Origin: Vibrio parahaemolyticus
GTDB lineage: Bacteria; Pseudomonadota; Gammaproteobacteria; Enterobacterales; Vibrionaceae
NCBI RefSeq assembly: GCF_900460535.1
Contig: NZ_UHIL01000001.1
Span: 744,001 to 808,000, forward strand
Length of the DNA stretch: 64,000 nucleotides
Direction: 5' to 3'
Position numbers and translations under genes: made by a program. The notes under the pieces are model-generated. The model was given only the letters and a program-made list of their open reading frames with translations, did not search any database and was not told the origin of the DNA. Shown here one piece after another: positions 42,348-52,639 of the stretch (position 1 is the first letter of the stretch; every line of letters begins with the position of its first letter).

Positions 42348-43306
42348 TGGGACGTCGAGTCAGTAAAGCCATCGCTTGTATCGCGCTTATTTGTTCGAGT
42401 ATGGCGGTTGCTCAAGATAAGCCTTTACCGAACTACCATAAAACCACTGGCATTGTTGGTAACTTGCTTTCGGTAGGCTCAGACACTTTGGCGGGGATGA
42501 CCACACTTTGGGTGGAAGAGTTTAAATCCATTTACCCCAACATCAACGCGCAAGTTCAAGCTTCAGGCTCGTCAACGGCGCCACCTGCTTTAACAGAGCA
42601 AACGGCGCAGTTTGGTCCAATGAGCCGCCCGATGCGTTTGAAAGAAATCGAGGCGTTCGAGCGACAGCATGGCTACAAACCTACAGCATTGCGCGTTGCT
42701 ATTGATGCTATTGGTATTTTTGTGCATCAAGACAATCCCATTCAAGGTTTGAACTTTAATCAATTGGACGCCATGTTTTCCGCTACGTTGCGTTGTGGAG
42801 AAAGTCAGTTCATCACTAACTGGCAGCAACTAGGTTTAAAAGCCGAATGGGCGAAGCGCAACTTGCAGTTGTTTGGTCGTAACTCTGTGTCCGGGACGTA
42901 TGGTTACTTCAAAAGCAATGCGCTGTGTGGCGGTGACTTCAAAACTCGAGTGAATGAACAACCGGGCTCGGCTTCTGTGGTGCAATCTGTGGCATCGACT
43001 ATCAGCGGAGTTGGTTATTCTGGCGTTGGTTATCGAGTGGCTGGCGTAAGGTTGGTTCCCATCGCCAAACGCGGGGTTAACTATGTTAGCCCGACTCGCA
43101 CGAATATTGTCTCAGGTAAGTACCCACTATCACGCTACCTTTATGTATACGTGAACAAGCATCCTGATTACCCGTTGTCTCCAATAGAAGCTGAGTTTAT
43201 TCGTTTTATGTTCTCTGCTCAGGGACAAGCATTAGTCGAAAAAGATGGCTATGTACCGATCACTGCAGATTTCGCTGCGGAAGAGTTAAAAAAAGTCGGC
43301 CTTTAA
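42347..43306 (+). CDS. pstS: Phosphate-binding protein of the PstS family
   Basis: A 319-residue periplasmic substrate-binding protein with a signal peptide ending near SSMAVAQD (about 23). Family motifs are GSDTLAGMTTLWVEEF, ASGSSTAPPAL (the phosphate-binding Ser loop) and LFGRNSVSGTYGYFK. Its ATG overlaps the phoR stop by one base, so it is in the phoBR operon rather than beside pstCAB. That places a phosphate sensor protein and the two-component system in one transcript. Similar Vibrio and Pseudomonas proteins sit in PstS-like group II. The strict name pstS is by family. Confidence 0.9.
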   Translation: MGRRVSKAIACIALICSSMAVAQDKPLPNYHKTTGIVGNLLSVGSDTLAGMTTLWVEEFKSIYPNINAQVQASGSSTAPPALTEQTAQFGPMSRPMRLKEIEAFERQHGYKPTALRVAIDAIGIFVHQDNPIQGLNFNQLDAMFSATLRCGESQFITNWQQLGLKAEWAKRNLQLFGRNSVSGTYGYFKSNALCGGDFKTRVNEQPGSASVVQSVASTISGVGYSGVGYRVAGVRLVPIAKRGVNYVSPTRTNIVSGKYPLSRYLYVYVNKHPDYPLSPIEAEFIRFMFSAQGQALVEKDGYVPITADFAAEELKKVGL

Positions 43307-43318
43307 GCCGACTTTTTT
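43289..43318. terminator. Bidirectional terminator between pstS and ppx
   Basis: AAAGTCGGC and GCCGACTTT form a perfect stem with a six-base loop that contains the pstS stop codon, with T/A runs of six or seven on both sides. It also serves ppx on the minus strand. Confidence 0.9.
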
Positions 43319-43332
43319 CATTGTACCGAAAA

Positions 43333-44838
43333 CTAAAAAGTGAGTGTCCACTTCGCACTTGCCCATCTATCTTGTTCTTCCAGTAAATCTGCATGCAGCA
43401 ACTTATTATTATCTAACCATGCTTCATCGGTACAAGCGAGCATCCATTCATCGCCTTTGATCGATAAAGTGATGTCAGGTAGTGGGTCGTCGTTGCGTTG
43501 CCCATTAAGAACTATGGACAGACGAAGAATCTTAATCAGGCTTAACACATCACTTTGTTTGTAGAGGTTGAACTCTGGCAACTCATTGAGCCTTAGCGCT
43601 TTGCGTTGAAAGCGTGCAAGCGTCGCCAAGACGAGTTGTTGCTCACGGTTAAAACCTTGCAGGGTTGAATGCAGAAGAATATAAAACGAGTGACGATGGA
43701 AGCTGCGTAGGTTGATGCTTAGCCCAACTTCATGCAGCAGAGCGGCCCATTCTAATAAATCAAACAGTTCGCTTTTCTTTTTAATCCCAAGCTCAGAATG
43801 TACTTGTTCAAGCATCTCGCGTGCGTGACCTTTTACGCGTGCAGCGTGCTCGAGATCCACACGATGTTTTTGTGCTAGGTTTTCCGTGGTACGCATGCGA
43901 ATGTCAGAGCGAGCAAACCGCTCTTCCATTTCATATAACAAGCCTTCTCTCAATGCTCCATCAGAGAAAAACATCTGGTCGATTTTTAGTGCCTGAAAAA
44001 TCGCAGCTAAAATCGCTACACCAGCGGCAAATACCGGTTTACGTTCATCAGTCAAGCCAGTCAACTGAATATCATCAATTGACGCGAACTCGTTTAAAGT
44101 ATCAATGAGCTTACTCAGACGCTTTGCTGTGATTAAACCGTCTTCAAAGCCCAGCCCAATCAATACCTCTTGAATCGCTTTGATGGTACCTGATGAGCCG
44201 AGTGCAATATCCCAACCTTTCTTGCGGTATTTGGTCGCGATGGACTCTAACTTTTGTTCGGCAGCGAGCATGGCTTTGCTGAAGTTTTTGCTCGATAACT
44301 TGCCATTTTTGAAGTACTGCTGTGTAAAGCTGACGCAGCCCATCTGTTTGCTATTAAGCAGTTCTGGTTCGAACTCTTGTCCGATGATCATCTCGGTGCT
44401 GCCACCGCCAATATCGACCACCAGTTTAGAATTAGATTCCACTTGAGTGTGTGCGACACCCAAGTAAATTAGGCGCGCTTCTTCCTCTCCCGGAATAATC
44501 TCTATCGGGAATGGCATGACTGCTTTTGCACGTTGGATAAACAAATGCGCGTTTTTCGCTCTTCTTAGCGTGTGTGTAGCAGCGATGCGCACATTGGATT
44601 CCTCAAAGCCTTGCAGCCTCTCTGCGAACATCGCAAGACACTCCAACGCTCGCTCCATGGAGGCGTGACTTAAATTCAATTCATTGTCTAGGCCAGAGGC
44701 TAAACGAACCCTCTGTTTATGGCGACTGATGAGCTGTAGGTCGCTGCCGACCACCTTCGCCACCACCATGTGGAAGCTATTAGAGCCGAGATCGATCGCG
44801 GCAATGTAGCGTTCATCTTGTTCAAGTATCTGAGACAT
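43333..44838 (-). CDS. ppx: Exopolyphosphatase
   Basis: A 501-residue enzyme of the Ppx/GppA family that removes terminal phosphates from polyphosphate. The actin-like fold motifs are [18 protein letters not shown] (13-30), [14 protein letters not shown] and [10 protein letters not shown]-terminal HD-like helical domain (about 310-500, [20 protein letters not shown]) distinguishes long Ppx proteins. It overlaps ppk1 by 17 bases at its 5' end, so the two are translationally coupled and the operon carries both synthesis and breakdown of polyphosphate. Confidence 0.95.
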   Translation of the reverse strand: MSQILEQDERYIAAIDLGSNSFHMVVAKVVGSDLQLISRHKQRVRLASGLDNELNLSHASMERALECLAMFAERLQGFEESNVRIAATHTLRRAKNAHLFIQRAKAVMPFPIEIIPGEEEARLIYLGVAHTQVESNSKLVVDIGGGSTEMIIGQEFEPELLNSKQMGCVSFTQQYFKNGKLSSKNFSKAMLAAEQKLESIATKYRKKGWDIALGSSGTIKAIQEVLIGLGFEDGLITAKRLSKLIDTLNEFASIDDIQLTGLTDERKPVFAAGVAILAAIFQALKIDQMFFSDGALREGLLYEMEERFARSDIRMRTTENLAQKHRVDLEHAARVKGHAREMLEQVHSELGIKKKSELFDLLEWAALLHEVGLSINLRSFHRHSFYILLHSTLQGFNREQQLVLATLARFQRKALRLNELPEFNLYKQSDVLSLIKILRLSIVLNGQRNDDPLPDITLSIKGDEWMLACTDEAWLDNNKLLHADLLEEQDRWASAKWTLTF

Positions 44839-46912
44839 CTGACTTTTGTCTTCTTGTTTGCTTTTCTATATTTTTAAGATAGTCGTAGATGGCAACTTGT
44901 GAGCGAACTTTTTTACGGTTTCCGCGCGGTACATAGCTATTGCTCATCTCTTTGTCTATCAAACGTGCCTTTACTGTATCGGTAAAGTGGATGTTAGTTA
45001 TATCAATAATTCTCTGTTTCAAACGTGGATCACGAACAGGAGCGGCAACTTCGATACGATGATCGATGTTTCGTGTCATCCAATCGGCAGATGAAATGTA
45101 GACTTGAGGATCCCCATCATTGTGCGTGATCACTACGCGTGGGTGTTCCAAAAAGCGATCAACGATACTGATGATTCGAATGTTTTCGCTGACGCCTTCA
45201 ATTCCCGGAACCAAAGCGCACATGCCGCGGATTATCATGTTGATCTTTACTCCCGCGTTGCTTGCTGCGTAAAGACGGGTGACGATGCCTTTATCGACGA
45301 GGTTGTTGACCTTTATGGTTAATCCTGCCTTTTTGCCCGCCTTTGCATTGGCGATTTCATTGTCAATCAGGCGGTAAATTTGGGTGCGCGAATTACGCGG
45401 AGAAACCATCAAGTGATTGAACTTCACTGGGCGATAAGGGTTCTCAATGTATCCAAACACGTTGCGCACTTCATTGGTGATTTCTTGGTCTGCGGTGAGC
45501 AGCGAAAAGTCGGTATAGATTCGAGCGGTTTTTTCGTGGAAGTTGCCCGTGCCAATGTGCGCGTAGCGAATAATATCGTCACCTTCACGGCGACTGATCA
45601 TCAATAACTTTGAGTGAATCTTTAAACCGGGCGCACCAAAGATGACGTGCACGCCAGCTTCAGTCAGAACTTTTGACCATTCAATATTTGCTTCTTCATC
45701 AAATCGCGCCTGCAACTCAACGACTACAGTAACGTTTTTGCCGTTATGCACTGCATCAATCAAAGAGTTCATCAAGCGAGAGTCTTTGGCTACGCGGTAG
45801 ATATTAATTTTGATGCTGAGCACTTTCGGGTCAAAGGATGCCTGGCGAACCAATTCACCAATATGGTCAAAGGTGTGATAAGGGTAGTAGAGCAGAATGT
45901 CTTTGGCTTTGATGGCTTCGAAACTGTTGGCGTAACCTTCAAAGTCTGCACACTTCATTGGTGGCATAGGTTTGTTTTCGAGGTATTCTCGCCCGACGTT
46001 TGGAAAAGCGATGAAATCTTTGAAGTTGTGGTAGCGTCCACCTGGAATTAGGTTGTCGTAATTGGAAATTCTTAGTTTGCTGCACAAGAAGTCGAGCATC
46101 TCTTGCGGCATTTCACGCTCATACACAAAGCGTACTGGCATGGCGGTTAAACGTTGGTTTACGCCTGCTGACATTTGCTCTAGCAAGCTGTATTCGATTT
46201 CATTACGCAAGTCGTATTCTGCATCACGCGTCATTTTCATCGCGTAGCCTGCGAGCTCATCATAGTCGAAAAAGCCTTTAAAAAGCTCGTCTAAACAGTA
46301 TCGGATGATGTTATCAAGCAGGATGATGGTCTTACGGCGTTTGCCTTTTTGCTCTGGCACCATCACGAAGCGTGGCAGGTGGTCGGTTGGAATTTCGATG
46401 AGAGCGTATTGAGAGTGGTCTTCTTTGCGCAGTTCGACGGCGATGTAAGCGTATTCGTCTTTGAGGAATTGCAGCACGTCGATTTCATCTTTCATCAATA
46501 AAGGCGTGATATGTGGCATGACTTCTTTGCGGAAGTATTTGGTGATCCACTTTTCCTGCGCTTCATCGAGTTGATGCTCATTGACCAAGAAAATGCGACG
46601 CCGTGCCATTTCTCTAATTAATTCACTGTAAAGTTCGTCGAATTGTTCGTTAAGCTTAAGGGCTTTGGCTTGCATCTTACTCAACAGACGCTTGGAGTTG
46701 TCACTCCCTCCTCGCTCTTGGTTGATCAAAATACGACGTTTCACATCAGCGAAGCGCACTTTGTAGAATTCGTCGAGGTTGTTGGAAAAGATCCCAAGAA
46801 AACGAATACGCTCGATCAACGGAACGGTTTTGTCGGCCGCTTCTTGTAACACTCGTTCATTGAAAGATAACCAACTAAGCTCTTTTTCTATATATAGTTT
46901 TTCTGCGCTCAT
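44822..46912 (-). CDS. ppk1: Polyphosphate kinase 1
   Basis: A 696-residue kinase that polymerises the ATP gamma-phosphate into polyphosphate. N domain [18 protein letters not shown] (about 7-24), a head domain, and two PLD-like catalytic domains are visible. The autophosphorylated histidine is in [10 protein letters not shown] and the second catalytic histidine in [13 protein letters not shown], both conserved. Length matches E. coli Ppk (688). It precedes ppx with a 17-base overlap. A Pho-box-like element sits upstream on this strand at 46980-46997, suggesting PhoB control. Confidence 0.96.
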   Translation of the reverse strand: MSAEKLYIEKELSWLSFNERVLQEAADKTVPLIERIRFLGIFSNNLDEFYKVRFADVKRRILINQERGGSDNSKRLLSKMQAKALKLNEQFDELYSELIREMARRRIFLVNEHQLDEAQEKWITKYFRKEVMPHITPLLMKDEIDVLQFLKDEYAYIAVELRKEDHSQYALIEIPTDHLPRFVMVPEQKGKRRKTIILLDNIIRYCLDELFKGFFDYDELAGYAMKMTRDAEYDLRNEIEYSLLEQMSAGVNQRLTAMPVRFVYEREMPQEMLDFLCSKLRISNYDNLIPGGRYHNFKDFIAFPNVGREYLENKPMPPMKCADFEGYANSFEAIKAKDILLYYPYHTFDHIGELVRQASFDPKVLSIKINIYRVAKDSRLMNSLIDAVHNGKNVTVVVELQARFDEEANIEWSKVLTEAGVHVIFGAPGLKIHSKLLMISRREGDDIIRYAHIGTGNFHEKTARIYTDFSLLTADQEITNEVRNVFGYIENPYRPVKFNHLMVSPRNSRTQIYRLIDNEIANAKAGKKAGLTIKVNNLVDKGIVTRLYAASNAGVKINMIIRGMCALVPGIEGVSENIRIISIVDRFLEHPRVVITHNDGDPQVYISSADWMTRNIDHRIEVAAPVRDPRLKQRIIDITNIHFTDTVKARLIDKEMSNSYVPRGNRKKVRSQVAIYDYLKNIEKQTRRQKSDVSDT

Positions 46913-46979
46913 AACCTTACCTAGCCTAAAGTGAAGTAATCGTACTGATCATGGGGATAAACAGACGAGTGAAAACATT

Positions 46980-46997
46980 ATGAGATTTTTGTTACAG
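46980..46997 (-). promoter_or_regulatory. Pho-box-like element upstream of ppk1
   Basis: On the minus strand CTGTAAC, AAAA, ATCTCAT gives two half-sites offset by 11 bases, each close to CTGTCAT. It lies 68 bases upstream of the ppk1 start. Confidence 0.5.
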
Positions 46998-47056
46998 ATA
47001 TATTTCATACCACGCATTGCATAAGAGTTGTATTCTTTTCAGGTGTTTAATGTGAT

Positions 47057-47085
47057 CTGTAATATAATTGTCATCTTAACGACAT
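47057..47085 (+). promoter_or_regulatory. Pho box of three half-sites upstream of pstC
   Basis: CTGTAAT (47057), TTGTCAT (47068) and ACGACAT (47079) repeat with an exact 11-base offset and four-base spacers. The middle copy matches the PhoB half-site best. The array ends 35 bases before the pstC start. Confidence 0.6.
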
Positions 47086-47120
47086 ATTCTAGTACTAAGT
47101 CAAAAAAGGTAGAGAGATAC

Positions 47121-49325
47121 ATGGCCCAAGCCGAGTTTTCATTGCAGGAAAAAGATAAGAAACGGCTGATTAAAGATCGTTTAGTTCGACTTGCAGTGAC
47201 ATCTGGTGGAGTGGGTGTGCTCGCTGCCCTTATTCTGATCTTCGTCTACCTTGCGATGGTGATCATTCCTCTGTTTTCTGATGCAGAGATCAAACCTAAT
47301 CACGCGACTCGAACCACGCAAGTGGGCATGCCTCTGGCCATTTCTGTCGATGACTATTCACAACTTGCTTTCGTTTTAACGCAAAGTGGTGAGATTCAAT
47401 ATTTATCGATGGACGCACCTGACAAGCCCGCCATTTATACTCAACAGTTAGCGACTAATCCGGTATCTTTTTCTCAATCGGCTCCTGGCCTTGGTTGGTA
47501 TGGATTATTGGATGATCAAGGTCTAGCACATATCTTCAAGCCAGAATTCAACGCGACGTTGAGAGAAAATACTCGCCCGCCAGAAGTGGTGGCGTTGTCG
47601 ACGGATATGAATTTGACGCTTACCGACGCGCGAGATCCTGTGACTCAATTTGTCTTCAGTGCATCAACGCAAACTCCAACTATTGTTTGGCAAACTCGCA
47701 GCGGGAAAGTCAAAGCGCGTTGGCAAGAGAAGTCTGCGCTAGGCGTCGCTCCAACCACGATTGATTTCTCCTTTTCTGCGGGCTTTGACGCTCCCCAACA
47801 GATGCTCTTAACACCGGATGGTGAAACGCTTTATTTGCGTGATGGTTCGGAGTTAATTGTTCTGACCAAAGCTGCTCAAAAGTTTACGGTGCGCGAAGTT
47901 ATCGATCTTACTCAAGGGGATAAAAAGCATTCTGTAAGAACGATTGATTTGCTTGCGGGCGCATATTCCCTGTTGGTGACGCACAATGATGGTCGCGTTT
48001 CGCAATGGTTTGATACTTTGCAAAATGATAAGCGAACCTTAACTCATATTCGTGACTTCAAATTAGCGTCTGAACTTAAATACTTATTGCCAGATTCACA
48101 CCGCAAAGGATTCTACAGTTTCTACACCAATGGTACGCTTCAGAGTCATTACACGACCAGTGAAAAACTGGTGTTGTTTAAGCGAGCTTATAAACAAGCG
48201 CCTGCGATGGCGGCAATGTCGAACAATGAACGCTATCTGATTACTTGGAATGATGGCTCGTTAAAGGTGGCGGAGGTCGATAACTCTTACCCTGAAGTCT
48301 CGCTTTCTTCACTGTGGCAGAAAGTGTGGTACGAAGGCTATCCAGAGCCTGAATTTGTATGGCAATCTACATCGGCCAGCGATAACTTTGAAGCCAAATT
48401 TAGCTTGGTGCCGATTGCGTTCGGCACGATAAAAGCGGCTATGTTTGCGATGCTGTTTTCAGTGCCTTTGGCGGTGCTAGGCGCTATTTATACGGCGTAT
48501 TTTATGTCGCCACGCATGCGTCGAGTGGTTAAGCCGTCCATTGAATTGATGGAAGCACTGCCGACCGTCATCATCGGTTTCCTTGCCGGGTTATGGTTTG
48601 CTCCGATAGTCGAAGACCATCTGATTACGGTCGTGGTGATGTTGTTTGTGTTGCCATTGAGCACCATGGTCATGGGGGGCTTGTGGGCTCTGATACCTCA
48701 ATCTCTGCGTAATCGTCTACCTAATGGATGGCATGCGCTGGTTCTTATGCCAGTGATTTTACTGTTGATTGGTATCGGAGTTTGGATTTCTCCAAGTATT
48801 GAACAAACCTTCTTTGGTGGCGACATGCGTTTGTTTTTGACCAATCACGGGATTGGTTTTGATCAGCGTAATTCTTTGGTGGTTGGCCTTGCGATGGGCT
48901 TTGCCGTGATTCCTACCATTTTTACCATTGCGGAAGATGCCATTTTCTCTGTACCAAAGCACTTGTCTGATGGATCGTTAGCGCTTGGGGCCACTCCTTG
49001 GCAAACCTTGATTTACGTCGTGCTCCTTACGGCCAGCCCAGGTATTTTCTCCGCCATCATGATGGGGCTTGGACGTGCAGTTGGTGAGACGATGATTGTC
49101 TTGATGGCGACTGGCAACACGCCGTTGATGGACTGGAACATTTTAGAAGGACTTCGCAGCTTATCGGCAACCATTGCGGTGGAGTTGCCAGAGTCAGAGG
49201 TTGGCAGTTCGCATTATCGTTTGTTGTTCCTCGCTGCGTTGATTTTGTTTGTCTTCACCTTTGCGGTGAACGCGCTGGCAGAGTTGGTACGTCAAAGATT
49301 GAGAGATAAATACCGTGCGTTGTAG
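47121..49325 (+). CDS. pstC: Phosphate ABC transporter permease, PstC-like (large form)
   Basis: A 734-residue permease. After an N-terminal membrane helix (about 27-49) comes a large soluble region (about 55-420) with repeated WD/beta-propeller-like strands (QLAFVLTQSGEIQYL, TPDGETLYLRDGS, YSLLVTHNDGRVSQW), presumably periplasmic. The PstC permease core then follows (about 425-734) with GAIYTAYFMSPRMR, ALPTVIIGFLAGLW and the EAA-like loop LALGATPWQTLIYVVLLTASPG. E. coli PstC has about 320 residues and lacks the extra domain. The ATG at 47121 has AGGTAGAG upstream; a frame extension to 47028 is not supported. First gene of pstCAB-phoU. Confidence 0.9.
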   Translation: MAQAEFSLQEKDKKRLIKDRLVRLAVTSGGVGVLAALILIFVYLAMVIIPLFSDAEIKPNHATRTTQVGMPLAISVDDYSQLAFVLTQSGEIQYLSMDAPDKPAIYTQQLATNPVSFSQSAPGLGWYGLLDDQGLAHIFKPEFNATLRENTRPPEVVALSTDMNLTLTDARDPVTQFVFSASTQTPTIVWQTRSGKVKARWQEKSALGVAPTTIDFSFSAGFDAPQQMLLTPDGETLYLRDGSELIVLTKAAQKFTVREVIDLTQGDKKHSVRTIDLLAGAYSLLVTHNDGRVSQWFDTLQNDKRTLTHIRDFKLASELKYLLPDSHRKGFYSFYTNGTLQSHYTTSEKLVLFKRAYKQAPAMAAMSNNERYLITWNDGSLKVAEVDNSYPEVSLSSLWQKVWYEGYPEPEFVWQSTSASDNFEAKFSLVPIAFGTIKAAMFAMLFSVPLAVLGAIYTAYFMSPRMRRVVKPSIELMEALPTVIIGFLAGLWFAPIVEDHLITVVVMLFVLPLSTMVMGGLWALIPQSLRNRLPNGWHALVLMPVILLLIGIGVWISPSIEQTFFGGDMRLFLTNHGIGFDQRNSLVVGLAMGFAVIPTIFTIAEDAIFSVPKHLSDGSLALGATPWQTLIYVVLLTASPGIFSAIMMGLGRAVGETMIVLMATGNTPLMDWNILEGLRSLSATIAVELPESEVGSSHYRLLFLAALILFVFTFAVNALAELVRQRLRDKYRAL

Positions 49326-49355
49326 TTTAGATCAGGAAAAAGAGCGAGTTACTGA

Positions 49356-51029
49356 ATGTTAAATTGGATTCGTTCTGGCGCACCGTGGATATGGCTAACA
49401 GGCGGTGCGGTCAGCATTAGTCTGTTATCGGTGTTAGGGTTATTGCTCCTCATTGGTTGGAAAGGATTAACCTATTTCTGGCCTGCGCCATTGTATCAAT
49501 GGAACGTAACGTCGTTGACGCCGGTGCAAGGTGAAGTGCTGCATGAAAACACCATTTTGATTGGCCAGATTTACGAGCGCAGCTTTGTTCCGAGAAGCTA
49601 TCTTCCAGTGGATGCCGTCAAGAAGTTAGACGAAGATGAGGATTTCGCGACTCGATTGAACATCAAAATTGCGAATCGCGAGTTATATCCGGCCGATTTT
49701 ATTTCCGTATTGCAGATGCAACTGGATGAGCCAACCACACCCAAAGAGTGGGCGGTGATTGAGCGCAGCAGCGGTGGATACTTTTTTGGTAAGCTGGTGG
49801 CGTTTCAAGATGGCGACAAGCTCTATCAAACTGATATCCAAACGGTGTTGAACAAAAAACTTGATGACGCAGAAACGCTGCGCCACGAGATTGATTCTTT
49901 GGTCGTCGACCAACTGAAAGACCTGGGTTGGAAGCTTGAGCAATTGCGTTTAGACAAGCGTAAACATGAGCTCAATAACGCCCTAACGAAGGATTTTTTA
50001 GCGCAGAACTTGCAACAAAAAGAGCAAGTGGAACAAGAGCTGGCGAAGTTGGACTTACAACTGGATGGCTTGCGTTTACAGCTTTCTGGCTACGCACTAA
50101 TTGTTGAGGACATGACGGGTTCTCATGTTTCGATTCCCCTTGAAGACATTTTGGACTACTGGTACCCAAACCAAATGTCGTTACCTGACAAAGTGATGCA
50201 TTGGGGTAAACAGGTCTGGAAATTCTTATCCGAAGATCCAAGAGAATCGAACTCTGAGGGCGGCGTATTTCCTGCAATATTCGGAACCGTTTTCTTGGTG
50301 CTTATCATGTCGATTATCGTGATGCCGCTTGGGGTGGTTGCTGCGATTTACTTGCATGAATACGCGAAGAACAACGCACTTACGCGAATTATTCGAATTG
50401 CGGTCATCAATTTGGCGGGGGTTCCTTCGATCGTGTATGGCGTGTTCGGGTTGGGTTTCTTTGTCTATACCATCGGAGCCTCCATCGATAACGTGTTTTA
50501 TGCCGAGCGATTGCCAGCGCCAACTTTTGGTACGCCGGGTTTGTTGTGGTCAGCTTTAACGCTAGCAGTATTAACATTGCCCGTGGTTATTGTTACGACA
50601 GAGGAAGGCTTAACACGTATTCCGAGCTCAGTACGCCACGGCTCTTTGGCGCTTGGCGCGACGCAATTTGAAACGTTGTGGCGCGTGGTATTACCAATGG
50701 CAACGCCTGCGATTATCACCGGTTTGATTCTGGCGATTGCGCGTGCCGCAGGGGAAGTCGCGCCACTAATGCTAGTGGGGGTTGTGAAATTGGCGTCCAG
50801 TTTGCCTGTTGATGGGCAGTTCCCTTACGTGCATTTGGACAGAAAGTTCATGCACTTAGGTTTTCATATTTACGACGTTGGATTTCAAACCTCCAACATT
50901 GAAGCGGCGCGCCCGCTGGTGTATGCCACTTCCTTCTTACTCGTTACCGTGATTGTCGGACTAAACTTAACAGCAATCAGCATTCGCAATAATTTACGAG
51001 AAAAATACAGAACGTTAGGACAAGATTAA
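49356..51029 (+). CDS. pstA: Phosphate ABC transporter permease, PstA-like (large form)
   Basis: A 557-residue permease with an N-terminal membrane helix (about 16-35), an extra periplasmic region (about 40-295) that includes a charged coiled coil (about 165-245), and the six-helix permease domain (about 300-550). The EAA-type loop is [28 protein letters not shown]. coli PstA has about 296 residues. Like the enlarged PstC beside it, this form is known in Vibrio and Pseudomonas. It lies 30 bases after pstC and 2 bases before pstB. Confidence 0.92.
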   Translation: MLNWIRSGAPWIWLTGGAVSISLLSVLGLLLLIGWKGLTYFWPAPLYQWNVTSLTPVQGEVLHENTILIGQIYERSFVPRSYLPVDAVKKLDEDEDFATRLNIKIANRELYPADFISVLQMQLDEPTTPKEWAVIERSSGGYFFGKLVAFQDGDKLYQTDIQTVLNKKLDDAETLRHEIDSLVVDQLKDLGWKLEQLRLDKRKHELNNALTKDFLAQNLQQKEQVEQELAKLDLQLDGLRLQLSGYALIVEDMTGSHVSIPLEDILDYWYPNQMSLPDKVMHWGKQVWKFLSEDPRESNSEGGVFPAIFGTVFLVLIMSIIVMPLGVVAAIYLHEYAKNNALTRIIRIAVINLAGVPSIVYGVFGLGFFVYTIGASIDNVFYAERLPAPTFGTPGLLWSALTLAVLTLPVVIVTTEEGLTRIPSSVRHGSLALGATQFETLWRVVLPMATPAIITGLILAIARAAGEVAPLMLVGVVKLASSLPVDGQFPYVHLDRKFMHLGFHIYDVGFQTSNIEAARPLVYATSFLLVTVIVGLNLTAISIRNNLREKYRTLGQD

Positions 51030-51031
51030 GT

Positions 51032-51850
51032 ATGTTTAATTTCGATAATACATTAGGTTATGAGCCACCACTGGACGTCCATAACTTAACGGATGAACAA
51101 ACGGCGATCTCGATAGAGAACCTTAATCTTTTCTACGGTCAAGCGCAGGCATTACACGATATTTCGATGCGTATCCCAAAAGGGCGAGTGACAGCATTTA
51201 TCGGCCCGTCTGGTTGTGGTAAATCGACATTATTGCGCTGTATCAATCGTATGAACGACTTGGTGGAAGGATGTAAAGTCACCGGAAAAGTTCGTTTGCA
51301 CGGTAAGAACGTCTATCACCCGAATGTCGATGTAGCAACGCTTAGGCGTCGCGTTGGAATGGTTTTTCAGCGTCCTAACCCATTTCCTAAGTCGATTTAT
51401 GAGAATGTGGTTTATGGCTTACGCTTACAAGGTGTCAAGAACAGTCGCACATTAGATGATGCGGTTGAACGTTCGCTTCGCTCTGCTGCGTTGTGGGATG
51501 AAGTGAAAGATAGATTGCACGAAAACGCATTTGGACTTTCGGGTGGTCAGCAGCAACGTTTAGTTATTGCGCGTGCTGTAGCAATTGAACCAGAAGTGCT
51601 GTTATTGGATGAGCCAACATCGGCACTGGATCCAATATCAACTTTAACTATTGAAGAGCTTATCAACGAGCTTAAGACTCAATATACTGTCGTGATCGTT
51701 ACCCACAACATGCAGCAAGCCGCGCGAGTGAGTGACCACACCGCATTCATTCACATGGGTAAGTTGATTGAATACTCCGACGCAGACTCAATCTTCACAT
51801 CGCCAATGAAGAAACAGACAGAAGACTACATTACTGGTCGATACGGCTAA
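51032..51850 (+). CDS. pstB: Phosphate ABC transporter ATP-binding protein
   Basis: A 272-residue ABC ATPase that powers high-affinity phosphate uptake. Walker A is GPSGCGKST, the signature [14 protein letters not shown], Walker [14 protein letters not shown] and the H-loop His in [13 protein letters not shown]. The family-specific [13 protein letters not shown] and [14 protein letters not shown] are present. It starts 2 bases after pstA and precedes phoU. Confidence 0.97.
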   Translation: MFNFDNTLGYEPPLDVHNLTDEQTAISIENLNLFYGQAQALHDISMRIPKGRVTAFIGPSGCGKSTLLRCINRMNDLVEGCKVTGKVRLHGKNVYHPNVDVATLRRRVGMVFQRPNPFPKSIYENVVYGLRLQGVKNSRTLDDAVERSLRSAALWDEVKDRLHENAFGLSGGQQQRLVIARAVAIEPEVLLLDEPTSALDPISTLTIEELINELKTQYTVVIVTHNMQQAARVSDHTAFIHMGKLIEYSDADSIFTSPMKKQTEDYITGRYG

Positions 51851-51880
51851 GGCTCGACCAAACACGGAATAAGGAAAATC

Positions 51881-52579
51881 ATGCACTTTGGACGTCATAT
51901 TTCAGGACAATTTAACGTAGAGCTAGAATCGATTCGTACTCATGTGTTGACCATGGGTGGCTTGGTGGAACAGCAGCTTTCGTATGCTATTCAAGCCTTG
52001 CATAAAGAAGACATTGAGCTCGCGCGAAAGGTTGTGCGTGACGATCATAAAGTGAATGCAATGGAAGTATCGATTGATGACGCGTGTACTCGAATCATCG
52101 CCAAACGTCAGCCGACTGCGAAAGATTTGCGCCTGATTATGGCGATCATCAAGACCATTACTGATCTTGAACGCATTGGGGATGTCGCGACACGCATTGC
52201 TTATGTCGCTATCGAAAGCCCGTCATCGAAAGAACGCCAATTCCAAGTTTCATTAGAACCTCTCTGCCGTCAGGCGATTCAAATGTTGCATCAGGTTTTG
52301 GATGCATTCGCTCGTATGGATGTTGAAGCCGCAGCAGAGGTTCACAAACTCGATGACAAGCTGGATGCCGAATACGAAGCGGTGATCCGTCAGCTCATGA
52401 CTTACATGATGGAAGACCCAAAAAATATTCCGCATATTCTTCAGGTGATGTGGTCTGCTCGCGCTATTGAACGAGTAGGGGATCGTTGCCAAAACATTTG
52501 TGAATACATTATTTACTTTGTGAAAGGTAAGGACGTTCGTCACCTTGGTGATCAAAGCATTGATGATGTGTTGAAGTAA
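51881..52579 (+). CDS. phoU: Phosphate signalling protein PhoU
   Basis: A 232-residue all-helical protein with two PhoU repeats (about 10-110 and 118-220). Metal-binding E/DxxxD motifs include [15 protein letters not shown] and [16 protein letters not shown]. It links the Pst transporter to PhoR and keeps the Pho regulon off in high phosphate. Last gene of pstCAB-phoU, 30 bases after pstB, followed by a shared terminator. Length fits E. coli PhoU (241). Confidence 0.97.
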   Translation: MHFGRHISGQFNVELESIRTHVLTMGGLVEQQLSYAIQALHKEDIELARKVVRDDHKVNAMEVSIDDACTRIIAKRQPTAKDLRLIMAIIKTITDLERIGDVATRIAYVAIESPSSKERQFQVSLEPLCRQAIQMLHQVLDAFARMDVEAAAEVHKLDDKLDAEYEAVIRQLMTYMMEDPKNIPHILQVMWSARAIERVGDRCQNICEYIIYFVKGKDVRHLGDQSIDDVLK

Positions 52580-52595
52580 CGCTTCATATAAATGA

Positions 52596-52622
52596 AAAAG
52601 ACCAGCGAACGATGGTCTTTTA
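52596..52622. terminator. Bidirectional terminator between phoU and the PPK2 gene
   Basis: AAAGACCA and TGGTCTTT pair around GCGAACGA, with T4 on the + strand and T5 on the minus strand. The phoU (+) and PPK2 (-) genes converge here. Confidence 0.85.
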
Positions 52623-52639
52623 GATCTTAGAATCCGAGA

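Noticed and set aside
47028..47120. N-terminal extension of pstC to the upstream ATG
   Set aside because: It overlaps the Pho box region, has no ribosome binding site and does not match the family; the ATG at 47121 has AGGTAGAG upstream.
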